DNA of 64,000 bases. Source: Microbacterium sp. 67-17 (lineage in GTDB: Bacteria; Actinomycetota; Actinomycetes; Actinomycetales; Microbacteriaceae). Below the pieces are notes generated by a model that saw nothing but the letters and a program-made list of their open reading frames with translations, was not told where the DNA came from and searched no databases. Both the position numbers and the translations under genes were made by a program. The stretch covers positions 306,587 to 370,586 of the forward strand of contig NZ_MKTR01000024.1 of NCBI RefSeq assembly GCF_001898325.1, in the 5' to 3' direction. This document shows, piece after piece, positions 1-9,209 of this stretch (the stretch's first letter is position 1; each line of letters opens with the position of its first letter).

Positions 1-1
1 G

Positions 2-1984
2 CGCGGCCCGATGGGCGGTGGCCCCATGGGACGCGGGATAGGAATGCCCGTCCAGAAGGCTCAAAACTTCGGCGCGAGCGCGAAGCGCCTGCTCGCGCAT
101 CTGCGCCGGGAGAACGCGCTGCTCATCCTGGTCATCGTGTTGGGCGTGTTCTCGGTCGCGCTGTCGGTGATCGGACCGAAGCTCCTGGGGGAGGGCACCA
201 ACCTCGTCTTCGCCGGGTTCGTCTCGCTGCAGTTCTCGGATGTTCCCCCGGGAACCACACAGCAGCAGATCATGGACCAGCTGACTGCGAACGGTCAGCA
301 GGAGCAGGCTGACCTCCTCTCGACGATGACCTTCACCCCGGGCGCCGGTATCGACTTCACTGCACTCGGCCAACTCTTGCTGCTCGTGCTCGCCGTGTAT
401 GTGGGCGCGAGTGTGTTCGGATGGCTGCAGGCTCGCATCCTGAACGGCGTCGTCCAACGCGCGATGCACCGGCTGCGCATCGAAGTGGAGGAGAAGATCC
501 ACCGCCTGCCGCTGTCGTACTTCGACCGGGTGCAGCGCGGCGAGCTGCTAAGCCGCGTCACCAACGACGTCGACAATATCGGTCAAAGCCTGCAGCAGAC
601 ACTGTCGCAGGTCGTCATCTCGCTCCTGACCGTGATCGGCGTGCTGGTCATGATGTTCGTGATCTCGCCGCTGCTGGCAGTGATCGCACTCGTGACGATT
701 CCGCTCACGATTGTCGTGACGGTCCTGGTCGCCCGCCGCTCCCAGGCACTGTTCGTCACCCAGTGGCGTGCGACCGGCGTTCTGAACGCCCGAGTCGAGG
801 AGACCTTCTCGGGGCATTCGGTGGTGAAGGTCTTCGGCCACCAGCGTGAGGCCGAAACCGACTTCGCCGCCGAGAACGACGAGGTCTACCGCGCGAGCTT
901 CGGGGCACAGTTCCTGTCCGGCATCATCATGCCCGCGATGATGTTCATCGGGAACCTCGTCTACGTCGCCATCGCGGTCGTCGGTGGGCTGCAGGTTGCC
1001 GGGGGGCTGCTCTCGATCGGAGACGTGCAGGCCTTCATCCAGTACTCGCGACAGTTCACGCAGCCGCTCAGCCAGCTCGGCTCCATGGCGAACCTGCTGC
1101 AGTCGGGGGTGGCAAGTGCCGAGCGGGTGTTCGAGCTGCTGGACGAGCCCGAGCAGTCAGACGATCCGGAGCCTGCCGAGACCGTTCCGGCCGACGCGAG
1201 CACCCTCGAGTTCCGCGACGTCTCGTTCCGCTATGTCGCGGACACGCCGCTCATCGACGACCTGAGCCTGCGCGCCGCATCCGGAAGCACGGTCGCTATC
1301 GTCGGGCCCACCGGAGCGGGAAAGACAACGCTCGTCAACCTCGTCATGCGCTTCTACGACGTGGATGAGGGCGGCATCCTGCTCGACACCGGAGCGGGCC
1401 TTCCAGGCGGTGGCCTCGATACGCGACGGATGACGCGCGATGACCTACGGGCGCGCACCGGCATGGTGCTGCAGGACACGTGGCTGTTCGCGGGCACGAT
1501 TCGCGAGAACATCGCCTACGGGAGGCCGGACGCGAGCGAGGAAGAGCTGGTGGCGGCAGCCTCGGCGGCATACGTCGACCGATTCGTCCACGCCCTGCCG
1601 GACGGATACGACACCGTGCTCGATGACGAGGCGACGAACCTCTCGGTCGGTGAGCGCCAGCTCGTCACGATCGCGCGCGCGTTCCTCGCGGATCCCCGCA
1701 TCCTGATTCTCGATGAGGCCACCTCGTCGGTGGACACCCGCACGGAGCTGCTGATCCAGCGCGCGATGTCTCGCCTGCGGCGTGACCGCACCTCGTTCGT
1801 CATCGCACACCGTCTCTCGACGATTCGGGATGCCGACCTCATCCTGGTCATGGAGAGCGGCGCGATCGTCGAACAGGGGACCCACGAGGAGCTGCTGCGT
1901 GCGCGGGGGGCCTACTGGTCGCTCTACAACGCACAGTTCGAGGCTCCCGCCGATGAGGGTGCCGAAAACACCGCGAACGGATGA
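2..1984 (+). CDS. ABC exporter subunit, fused permease and ATPase (5' end probably outside window)
   Basis: This is a type IV-fold ABC exporter half-transporter. An N-terminal membrane domain of about six helices (first near residues 37-57) is followed by an ATPase domain from about residue 395. Walker A is GPTGAGKTT, Walker B is ILILDEATSS with the catalytic Glu present, and an H-loop His sits in IAHRLST. The signature motif is LSVGERQ instead of LSGGQ. The loop after helix 1 is long and polar. Such subunits usually pair with a second half-transporter encoded just upstream, which would be off the window. No in-frame stop precedes the first ATG at 11, so the true start may lie further left. 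The substrate is unknown. Confidence 0.85.
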   Translation, partial: RGPMGGGPMGRGIGMPVQKAQNFGASAKRLLAHLRRENALLILVIVLGVFSVALSVIGPKLLGEGTNLVFAGFVSLQFSDVPPGTTQQQIMDQLTANGQQEQADLLSTMTFTPGAGIDFTALGQLLLLVLAVYVGASVFGWLQARILNGVVQRAMHRLRIEVEEKIHRLPLSYFDRVQRGELLSRVTNDVDNIGQSLQQTLSQVVISLLTVIGVLVMMFVISPLLAVIALVTIPLTIVVTVLVARRSQALFVTQWRATGVLNARVEETFSGHSVVKVFGHQREAETDFAAENDEVYRASFGAQFLSGIIMPAMMFIGNLVYVAIAVVGGLQVAGGLLSIGDVQAFIQYSRQFTQPLSQLGSMANLLQSGVASAERVFELLDEPEQSDDPEPAETVPADASTLEFRDVSFRYVADTPLIDDLSLRAASGSTVAIVGPTGAGKTTLVNLVMRFYDVDEGGILLDTGAGLPGGGLDTRRMTRDDLRARTGMVLQDTWLFAGTIRENIAYGRPDASEEELVAAASAAYVDRFVHALPDGYDTVLDDEATNLSVGERQLVTIARAFLADPRILILDEATSSVDTRTELLIQRAMSRLRRDRTSFVIAHRLSTIRDADLILVMESGAIVEQGTHEELLRARGAYWSLYNAQFEAPADEGAENTANG

Positions 1985-2090
1985 CGGCGCGTCCCCGGCA
2001 CGGTATGTCCGCGCTCGGGACCTGACGTTCGATTAGGATGTGACGGTCGGCGCCTGGCGCCGATACCGACAACGACGAGGAAAGGGTCGC

Positions 2091-2867
2091 GTGGCCGAGG
2101 TTTCCGCCCATTCCCGCACCGTTGACCTGGCACGCGATCGCCTCGAGCTCGCGTGGGCAGCGGTGACAGATACCGGCCGTCGGCGTGAGGTCAATCAAGA
2201 TGCCGTCCTCGCGGAATATCCGCTGTTCGTCGTCGCCGACGGAATGGGCGGTCACATCGGCGGTGAGATTGCCAGCGCGAGCGCTGTCGAACGCCTTCAC
2301 GCGGTCGCCGACACCGGCTCGGTCTCCACCAAAGCGATCGAGAAGGCCCTCGCGCGCGCTGTCAAAGACATCGCCGCTCGCCCGGAAGCGACTGACGAGG
2401 CCACCGGAACGACCGTGACCGGGCTGTTTTTGGATGTCTCGGGAGCCGAGGCATCCTGGGTTGCCCTCAACATCGGCGACTCGCGTGTGTACCTGCTACG
2501 TGATGGCGCCATCGTCCAGGTCACGACAGACCACTCGGTCGTGCAGGAGCTCATCGCCTCGGGGCGGTTGAGTCCGGAAGAGGCCGAGAACCACCCGTAC
2601 GGCAACGTCATCACTCGGGCTCTCGGGCCGAGCGAGAGCGTCACGCCCGACTACGTCCGTCTCGATGTCGTCGACGGCGACAGATTCGTCATCTGCTCCG
2701 ACGGACTGACCAAGGAACTCACCGACTTCGGCATCCAGCACTTCCTCGTGGAGCACCCCGAGCCGGCTGCGGCGGTCGAGGCGATGCTGGATGCCGCGCT
2801 CGAGAACGGCGGACGCGACAACATCTCGATCGTCGTCGTGAACGTCGCTCGCGTCCCCGGCTCCTGA
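2091..2867 (+). CDS. PP2C-family Ser/Thr protein phosphatase
   Basis: A metal-dependent PPM/PP2C phosphatase that removes phosphate from Ser/Thr of proteins, usually opposing Hanks-type kinases. Family motifs appear in order: VNQDAVL, VADGMGGH, IGDSRVYLLRDG, VICSDGLTKELTD and a C-terminal GGRDNISIVVV. These carry the Asp ligands of the metal centre. There is no membrane segment, so it is cytosolic. I chose the GTG at 2091 because GAGGAAAGGG lies just upstream and the family similarity begins after it; an ATG at 2040 would add 17 residues. It is followed by an EccC-like ATPase, so it may control that system. No kinase gene is in view. Confidence 0.88.
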   Translation: MAEVSAHSRTVDLARDRLELAWAAVTDTGRRREVNQDAVLAEYPLFVVADGMGGHIGGEIASASAVERLHAVADTGSVSTKAIEKALARAVKDIAARPEATDEATGTTVTGLFLDVSGAEASWVALNIGDSRVYLLRDGAIVQVTTDHSVVQELIASGRLSPEEAENHPYGNVITRALGPSESVTPDYVRLDVVDGDRFVICSDGLTKELTDFGIQHFLVEHPEPAAAVEAMLDAALENGGRDNISIVVVNVARVPGS

Positions 2868-2963
2868 GGTTCCGCTCCTCCCCAGCATCGCGTTTCTCGT
2901 CGGTCGCCCAGGACGGCGGGCCCGTAACCGCGACCGCTCCAGACCGGATGATGGGCTGGGGCC

Positions 2964-5768
2964 ATGCGTTCATCGTCTGGAACCGCACATCGCCGGTCAT
3001 CTGTGAAGGACTCGCGCGGCCCTGCTCGCGGTACGACAGGACTTCCGGTTCTCGCGATGACGGTGCCGGTGCTCGGGGCAGTGGCACTGTGGGTGGTGAC
3101 CGGGTCCGTTCTGAGTCTGTGGTTCGCCGCCCTCGCGCCGCTGATGGCTGTCGCAGGCTTCGGTGACCGGGTGTGGGCGGCACGGCGTGCGAGGCGCCGG
3201 GATGATGCCGTGGCCCAGGCGGATTCCGCCGCGCTGAGCGCGGCGCTCGAGGAGGAGCTCACCCATCGCCGCGACCGTGCATGGCGCGCCTCGCCCGACA
3301 TTCGGCGGCTTCTGGAGGAACCGGCAGAGCTATGGCGGGAGGTCCCCGGCCGCCAGGAGCACCTGGTGTTGGGGAGTGGAGATGTAGCGACCGAACTGCC
3401 CGCTGCGCAGCTGACAGGCCTCGGCGCCGAGGGGTCTGCGCCCAAGAGTATGACGAGGGTACTGGGCGCGGGCGGACCGACGATGCGGGACGCTCCTATC
3501 GTGGTGCCGCTGCGAGGCAGTCTCGGGGTGGACGGGCCCGAGCCGCTCGTTGCCGGCGTCGTGCGCGCGATGATTGTGCAACTCTGTCTGGTCCATCCGC
3601 CGGGCCGGCTCGAGATTGTCGGAGACCTTCCGGAGAGCTTCGCCTGGGTCGAGGAGCTTCCGCACCGGGTCACCCCAGGCCAACACCGCGTCGCGCTTGG
3701 CTTCTCGAGTGGATGGGAGGGCGCCGCGGGAGCGGCCGACGCCACAATCCTCGTCGGGAGCGGGCGTGGCGCCGCAGTCCGGATGCTCGTCGGTCAGACA
3801 TCCACAGGAGCGGCGCATGCGGCACTGGAGACCGCTGAGACCACGCTCGAGGTCGTTCCGCAGGTCCTCTCGGAGTTCCAGGCGAGCCTTCTGGCCCGTT
3901 CGTTGCGCGGGAGGATTGCGCCGACGGCGCCGGATGACAGCCCGCTGGCGCTGGGTGATTTGCTGGCTCCGCGCCGGACGCCAGCGCCCGGCGCGGGTTC
4001 CCGAACGCTCGCGGGTGCCATCGGCACTTCCGGTGCGAGACCGTTCTGCCTCGATCTGGTCAGCGATGGACCGCATGCGCTGGTGGTCGGCACGACAGGA
4101 AGCGGCAAGAGCGAACTGCTACGAACCTGGGTCGTCTCCCTTGCGGCGCACTACACCCCTGAGGACGTCGTGTTCGTCCTCGCCGATTTCAAGGGCGGCA
4201 CCGCCTTTTCGTCCCTTCGGAGCCTCCCGCACGTCACCGGTGTGCTGACCGACCTCGATGCGGCCGCGGCAACGCGCGGTCTTGAGGGCCTGCGTGCGGA
4301 GGTGCGCCGCCGTGAGGGTGTGCTCGCGGCCGTCGGCATCCGTGACATCGCCGAGGGCGCGACCGGCCTTCCTCGACTGGTCGTGGTCGTCGACGAATTC
4401 GCCACGCTGCTGAGTTCTCACGGCGAGCTCGCTCACCTGTTCATCGACCTCACGGCGCGGGGTCGGGCGCTCGGTATCCACGTCATCCTCGGCACGCAGC
4501 GCGCCACCGGGGTGTTTCGAGAGGCGCTCCTTGCGAACTGTCTGCTGCGCGTCGTTCTGCGAGCCGCCGATGCGGCCGATTGCCGTCTGATGCTCGGAGA
4601 TGACACCCCCCAGCGCAGGCCCGCCGGAGCGCACAGCGCCGGCACAGCCCACGTGAGACGGGCGGGAGACGAGCGCGCGGTGCGGATTCGCGTCGCGGTG
4701 GCAGACGACGAGTTTGTGTCTGAGCTCGCTGCCCGCGCCCAGGGTGCCCGGGTGCCGGCGCCGTGGCTCGAACCCCTCCCGGCCGATGCCCGGCTTCCCC
4801 GTCGTGAGGGGAACGACGACATGCTCCTCATCGGCATCGCTGACGAGCCCCACCTGCAGCGTCAGGAGCCGATCGGGCTGGCGCGATCCGATCGAGGGCT
4901 CTGCGTCATCGGCGCCGCCGGCTCGGGAGTGACCACTGCGTTGCACACCATTGCGGCGCAGATCGATCGCGTGGATGCGTGGATCGATGCAGGAGATCTC
5001 GAGGCGGCCTGGGATGACTTGAACCGCGTTGCCGTTTCGCGGGACGGCGCCGTCGTGGTGGATGAGGCTGACGCCCTGCTGGCCGCGCTTCCGCCGGACT
5101 ACGCCCACGCCGCTGCCGGCCTCCTCGAAACGATAGCCCGCTCTTCTGGGGAGGAACGTCAGTTCCTGCTCGGTCTGGAACGCCTCACAGCGCCGCTCGC
5201 TCGCATCGCCGACCTGATGTCGCGCCGGCTCCTGCTTCGCCACACCCAGCGCACCGACTACCTCGCGGCCGGCGGCATGGCGAGCCACCACGACCCCACA
5301 GCTCCGCCGGGTCGAGGTCGGCTCAGCGGAACGCTCGTCCAGGTGTATCGGGCGGAAGCCTCTCCGCGGAGCGGAGCGGCGTCGCATCCCTCCCTCTGGC
5401 TGCCGCCTGCTGGGCTGACGAGCTGGGTCACGCGCGCCACCCCCGGCGCCGAGCGGACTCACGAGCAGTGGCTCGCTCACGGCGTGGAGATCATGAGCCC
5501 CGATGACGTACTCGGCGCTGGCGTTCCGCCGATGATTGAACCTGGACGCTCGCGCGTCGTGCGCGCTGAACCCGAGCAGTGGCAGCGATTCTGGGCCGCG
5601 CTCACGACCCTGCGCGCCCAGGGCCCGCTTCTCATTGATCCGTCCTGCTCGGGGGAGTACCGCATCCTCACCGGCCGACGAGACCTTCCTCCGCTGTGCC
5701 TTCCGGGGGCGCCGCGCGGATGGCTCCTTGAACCCGGATGCGACGTCGGCCGGGTGCGGCTCGGATGA
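2964..5768 (+). CDS. EccC/FtsK-SpoIIIE-like membrane ATPase
   Basis: A 934-residue motor ATPase resembling the EccC subunit of type VII secretion. A basic N-terminus precedes two close hydrophobic segments (about residues 28-64). The first FtsK/SpoIIIE domain has Walker A GTTGSGKSE (376-384) and Walker B LVVVVDEFA (472-480), followed by LGTQRA. A second ATPase-like domain follows, but its P-loop reads GAAGSGVTT, with Val in place of the Lys, so it probably cannot hydrolyse ATP; its Walker B-like VVVDEADALL remains. No WXG100 substrates or other Ecc subunits are visible. The start is uncertain because no clear ribosome site precedes 2964; an ATG at 3057 is the alternative. Confidence 0.8.
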   Translation: MRSSSGTAHRRSSVKDSRGPARGTTGLPVLAMTVPVLGAVALWVVTGSVLSLWFAALAPLMAVAGFGDRVWAARRARRRDDAVAQADSAALSAALEEELTHRRDRAWRASPDIRRLLEEPAELWREVPGRQEHLVLGSGDVATELPAAQLTGLGAEGSAPKSMTRVLGAGGPTMRDAPIVVPLRGSLGVDGPEPLVAGVVRAMIVQLCLVHPPGRLEIVGDLPESFAWVEELPHRVTPGQHRVALGFSSGWEGAAGAADATILVGSGRGAAVRMLVGQTSTGAAHAALETAETTLEVVPQVLSEFQASLLARSLRGRIAPTAPDDSPLALGDLLAPRRTPAPGAGSRTLAGAIGTSGARPFCLDLVSDGPHALVVGTTGSGKSELLRTWVVSLAAHYTPEDVVFVLADFKGGTAFSSLRSLPHVTGVLTDLDAAAATRGLEGLRAEVRRREGVLAAVGIRDIAEGATGLPRLVVVVDEFATLLSSHGELAHLFIDLTARGRALGIHVILGTQRATGVFREALLANCLLRVVLRAADAADCRLMLGDDTPQRRPAGAHSAGTAHVRRAGDERAVRIRVAVADDEFVSELAARAQGARVPAPWLEPLPADARLPRREGNDDMLLIGIADEPHLQRQEPIGLARSDRGLCVIGAAGSGVTTALHTIAAQIDRVDAWIDAGDLEAAWDDLNRVAVSRDGAVVVDEADALLAALPPDYAHAAAGLLETIARSSGEERQFLLGLERLTAPLARIADLMSRRLLLRHTQRTDYLAAGGMASHHDPTAPPGRGRLSGTLVQVYRAEASPRSGAASHPSLWLPPAGLTSWVTRATPGAERTHEQWLAHGVEIMSPDDVLGAGVPPMIEPGRSRVVRAEPEQWQRFWAALTTLRAQGPLLIDPSCSGEYRILTGRRDLPPLCLPGAPRGWLLEPGCDVGRVRLG

Positions 5769-5774
5769 TCCGGG

Positions 5775-6764
5775 TCAGAACGCGGGGCAGATGACCCCGA
5801 CGTCGCGCTCGCCGCCGCGGACCCGCAGAGGCAGCTCGTCCCGAGCTCGCGAAACGTCTGCGGCGCTCAGTGCACCAGCTCGCTCCAGAAGACGCAGCGC
5901 GACAATGGATGTGGCCCGGGCCGAGCCATCGAGCATCTTGAGGGCTGCGGTGGTCCCGTCCGGCGCGACCATGATCATCACACCTTCGGCGCCGCCCTTG
6001 GCAAAGACCCCGGTCTGTTCGATCGCGATCGTGTCGGCCCGGCCGGGACCGTCGATCGTCCAGGGATGCTGGCGCACTGCCGCAACAAGTGCTGCCGCGT
6101 TGCGGTGCAGAGCGAAGGGGGAGCGTTCGGAGGAACTTCCGATGCGGTGTGCTGCCTTGGCCAGGCCAGACAGGGAGAGGGCGAAGACGGGAGCGCCGCA
6201 TCCATCGACAACGGATGCCTGCACGCGCTCTCCGGTCAGCCGCTCGACGAGCTCCCGAATCTGAACCTGCAGCGGATGCTCCGAGTCGAGGTACGTGGCG
6301 ATGTCCCACCCCTGCGCGACGCACGCCGCCAGCATCGCAGCGTGCTTTCCCGAACAATTCATGCGGAGTCGCTCGGGCTCTCCTCCGGCGCGCACAAGCG
6401 CATCTCGTGTGGTCGTATCGGACGGCCAGGCAGGCGGGCACTGGAGGCTCCGCTCGTCCAGCCCGGCGGCGTCGAGGATGTCGCGGACGACGGCGACGTG
6501 CCGGTCGGTTCCCGCGTGGCTGGCGGTCGCGAGCGCCAGCGTCTCATCTTTGAGCTGTGCCCCCGCCGCGAGACATGCCAGTGCCTGGATCGGCTTCAGA
6601 GACGACCGCGGAAGGATGGGCGCATCGGTGTCACCAAGCCTCTCGATGACCTGACCATCGGGGTTCAGGACGATCGCCGCCCCGGCATGGCGCGACTCAA
6701 CGAATCCGCCTCGTTCCACCCGCGCGAGCTCGACGGCAGCGGTAACAGGGAGGGTCTCAGGCAC
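5775..6764 (-). CDS. Asparaginase of the L-asparaginase II / ReAV class
   Basis: Predicted to hydrolyse L-asparagine to aspartate and ammonia in the cytosol. It belongs to the class typified by the inducible Rhizobium etli enzyme, not to the classical E. coli type. Visible family features are RSSLKP (the Ser-x-x-Lys pair), TASHAG, NCSGKHAAML and VDGCGAP, which together give the Ser/Lys dyads and metal-binding Cys/Lys. Length is about 329 residues, normal for the class. Two GTG codons are close together. The second, at 6764, lies six bases after TAGGCT, the spacing seen at leaderless genes here, so I prefer it to 6770. It converges with the ATPase gene, leaving only six bases between stops. 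Confidence 0.85.
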   Translation of the reverse strand: MPETLPVTAAVELARVERGGFVESRHAGAAIVLNPDGQVIERLGDTDAPILPRSSLKPIQALACLAAGAQLKDETLALATASHAGTDRHVAVVRDILDAAGLDERSLQCPPAWPSDTTTRDALVRAGGEPERLRMNCSGKHAAMLAACVAQGWDIATYLDSEHPLQVQIRELVERLTGERVQASVVDGCGAPVFALSLSGLAKAAHRIGSSSERSPFALHRNAAALVAAVRQHPWTIDGPGRADTIAIEQTGVFAKGGAEGVMIMVAPDGTTAALKMLDGSARATSIVALRLLERAGALSAADVSRARDELPLRVRGGERDVGVICPAF

Positions 6765-6816
6765 TCCCACAGCCTATCCGGGGCATCAGTGCGCACAGCG
6801 ATGCCAGACTGGGCCC

Positions 6817-7299
6817 ATGCTGGGTGAACACGAGTACACCGTTCGGGCCGAATGGACCGGCAACCGCGGTGTCGGTACCGCTGGCTACCGCGACTATGCC
6901 CGGGACGTCACGTTGCAGATCGAGGGGAAGCCGGAGCTTCTGGCCTCCAGCGACAAGCCGTTTCGTGGGGATGCTTCGCGGTGGAACCCGGAGGATCTCC
7001 TGGTTGCTGCCCTGAGCGAGTGCCACCTGCTGTCTTACTTGCACGCTGCCGTTCAGGCCGGGGTGGTGGTGGTCGCGTATCGGGACACCGCGACCGGCGT
7101 CATGGTGGAGGACGGTCGCGGCGGTGGCAGTTTCCGTGAGGTGACGCTGCACCCCGTTGTGACGGTGGCTGACGAGTCGATGCGGTCCGCCGCCGAGGCT
7201 GCCCACCACCAGGCCAACCAGTGGTGTTTCATCGCGAACTCGGTGAACTTTCCGGTCAACCATCGCCCCACGACACTCGTCGCAGGGCTCGAGGCCTGA
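6817..7299 (+). CDS. OsmC-family peroxiredoxin-like protein
   Basis: A 160-residue OsmC/Ohr-fold protein. Members reduce organic hydroperoxides with two conserved cysteines. Here one Cys is in LSECHLLSYLH and the second in QWCFIANSVNFPV, so the redox pair is present. WNPEDLLVAALSECH is the typical OsmC helix. The start ATG lies six bases after CAGACT (6805-6810), which suggests a leaderless transcript, and the gene is divergent from the asparaginase with under 60 bases between them. Whether it acts as OsmC or as a lesser-known subgroup member cannot be decided from the sequence. Confidence 0.85.
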   Translation: MLGEHEYTVRAEWTGNRGVGTAGYRDYARDVTLQIEGKPELLASSDKPFRGDASRWNPEDLLVAALSECHLLSYLHAAVQAGVVVVAYRDTATGVMVEDGRGGGSFREVTLHPVVTVADESMRSAAEAAHHQANQWCFIANSVNFPVNHRPTTLVAGLEA

Positions 7300-7308
7300 A
7301 CGCGCCGG

Positions 7309-8091
7309 TCAGCGGCGCTCGTGGGGGAGCGCCTGCTTGATGCGTTCGATGGGCGACTGCGGCTGGACTTCGTTGTAGGCGCCAGCGAGTTCCTGCCCGG
7401 ACAGGGCGTGGATCGCGGCCATGATCTCATCGGTTGCCCCGCGGCGGGCGCGACCCGATGAGGAGTCGCCGTGGTGGGACAGGTCCAACGGCTGACCGAA
7501 TTTGACAGTGATGCGATGCCTCGGGGAGGGCAGCGTCGCACCCTTCGGCATGACCTTGTCCGTGCCGATAAGGCCCACGGGAACGACGGGTGCGCCGGTC
7601 TGGAGTGCAAGGAAGGCTACCCCCGTGCGCCCTTTGTAGAGGCGACCGTCGACAGAACGTGTGCCCTCCGGATACAGGGCGACGGCGCTCCCCGCCTCGA
7701 GGAGCGCACGCTGCTGATCCAGGGCGTCGAGGGCGGCTTGACCTGCGCCACGACGAACCGGAATCGCTCCGATCGACGTGAAGAACTGTCGCGATGCCCA
7801 TCCCGAAAGACCCGAACCTTCGAAGTAGCTGGACTTCGCGAGGAAGTGAACCCGACGCGGTGCCGCGACCGGGATGGCGATCGAGTCGATGAACGAGAGA
7901 TGGTTGCTCGCGAAGATGACGGGCCCGCTTCGCGGTACGAGATGCTTGCCTTCGACTCGCGGTCGATAGATCAGACGTGCAAGCGGCGCGATCACCATGC
8001 GCCCGAGCACATACGTGACCCCCATGCGGTGGATCCGGGTGCCGTCGCTGAGGAGCTCCTCGGCTGCGGGGGCGGTGGGGTCGACGGTCAC
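7309..8091 (-). CDS. 1-acyl-glycerol-3-phosphate acyltransferase (PlsC family)
   Basis: An acyltransferase expected to transfer a fatty acyl chain to lysophosphatidate at the inner membrane, making phosphatidate. The family block I is NHLSFID (HX4D) and block III is LYPEGTRS. A third block, PVVPVGLIG, also fits. Length is 260 residues, usual for actinobacterial PlsC. The GTG start lies six bases after TAGCCT (8098-8103), again the leaderless arrangement. It converges on the OsmC gene. Actinobacteria carry several PlsC paralogues, some acting on other lipids, so the exact substrate is inferred. Confidence 0.85.
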   Translation of the reverse strand: MTVDPTAPAAEELLSDGTRIHRMGVTYVLGRMVIAPLARLIYRPRVEGKHLVPRSGPVIFASNHLSFIDSIAIPVAAPRRVHFLAKSSYFEGSGLSGWASRQFFTSIGAIPVRRGAGQAALDALDQQRALLEAGSAVALYPEGTRSVDGRLYKGRTGVAFLALQTGAPVVPVGLIGTDKVMPKGATLPSPRHRITVKFGQPLDLSHHGDSSSGRARRGATDEIMAAIHALSGQELAGAYNEVQPQSPIERIKQALPHERR

Positions 8092-8210
8092 CCGTCGAGG
8101 CTACCGCCGGTTTCATTCCCTGTTCGGAATGGCAGGGGCAATGCGATTCCCAGCAGAGACAGAGGAATTGTGCGAAAGGATGGAGAATCCGCCCACAGCA
8201 GAGGACCATT

Positions 8211-9161
8211 GTGCGCTCACGCTCCCTTCTTGCCCTGACCGTCGCCGCGACCGCGGCACTACTTCTGGCTGGCTGTACATCGGCTGCCGAAAGCGACCCG
8301 ACTGCGACATCCGTGAACAACGGTGGACTCTGCGCGGCAGCGGCCGACTCCGGCCCCGTCTCCGAATCTGTCACCGTCGAGGGCGAGTTCGGACAGGTCC
8401 CCACCGCCTCTTTCTCGACGCCCATCGCCGTTGATGCGCTGCAGCGGACTGTCGCCATCACCGGCGACGGAACTGCGCTGACAGACGGTGCGTATGTCTC
8501 GTACGCCCTCACCGTCTTCGACGGTGACACGGGAGCGCAGGTGGATTCCGCGGGGTATGACGAGGCCGCGCCGCTCGCGCCGATTCCGGTGGAAGCCGGC
8601 ACGGGTATCGATGAGTTCTTCGGATGCGCAACGGCGGGATCCCGCATCGTTCTGGCAGTGCCTGGTCAGGGTGAAACCGCAGCGCAGGTCTACGTCCTCG
8701 ATGTGCTCGATGTGACTCCGGCTGATCAGTGGTGCCAGGTCGTGGACGCGGACGCTGCCATGCCCACCGTCGCCTTCGACGAGAGCGGTGCCCCCGCCAT
8801 CGCGATCCCGGCATCAGACCCGCCCAGCGGCGTCGTCGTCGACGTTCTCACCGAAGGTGACGGCGCCGTCGTCGAGCCCGGTGACAGCGTCACGGTCAAC
8901 TACACCGGCGTGAAATGGAGCGATGGCACCGTCTTCGACTCCAGTTGGGAGAAGGGTTCGCCCGCGACCTTCCAGACCACGCAGGTCGTGTCCGGCTTCC
9001 AGCGCGCCCTCGAAGGGCAGAAGGTCGGCTCGACGGTCCTCGTGTCGATGTCGCCCCTGTGCGGATACGGCGAAGCATCAGTGACCAACACCAACGCGCT
9101 GGCCGGCGAAACTCTCGTCTTCGTCGTGCAGATCATCTCCACCGAGCCCGCAGCCGGCTGA
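8211..9161 (+). CDS. FKBP-type peptidyl-prolyl isomerase lipoprotein
   Basis: An exported prolyl isomerase. The N-terminus MRSRSLLALTVAATAALL is a signal peptide ending in the lipobox LLAGC, with Cys22 as the lipidation site. The C-terminal third (about residues 205-312) is a FKBP domain with VNYTGVKWSDGTVFDSSW and SGFQRALEGQKVGS. The middle region has FKBP-like segments (YVSYALTVFDGDTGAQVDS) and looks like a degenerate first FKBP domain, as in other actinobacterial two-domain forms. It probably helps fold proteins outside the membrane. The start is a GTG without a clear ribosome site. Confidence 0.88.
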   Translation: MRSRSLLALTVAATAALLLAGCTSAAESDPTATSVNNGGLCAAAADSGPVSESVTVEGEFGQVPTASFSTPIAVDALQRTVAITGDGTALTDGAYVSYALTVFDGDTGAQVDSAGYDEAAPLAPIPVEAGTGIDEFFGCATAGSRIVLAVPGQGETAAQVYVLDVLDVTPADQWCQVVDADAAMPTVAFDESGAPAIAIPASDPPSGVVVDVLTEGDGAVVEPGDSVTVNYTGVKWSDGTVFDSSWEKGSPATFQTTQVVSGFQRALEGQKVGSTVLVSMSPLCGYGEASVTNTNALAGETLVFVVQIISTEPAAG

Positions 9162-9209
9162 GCACCGCCCTGACGCGGCGCAGCGTGAGGCCCTCGATAG
9201 GCTGAGCGC

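Noticed and set aside
4119..5480. 453-residue open frame antisense to the EccC-like gene
   Set aside because: No domain, low-complexity Arg/Gly/Ala composition, and the opposite strand has clear ATPase motifs; a shadow of high-GC coding.
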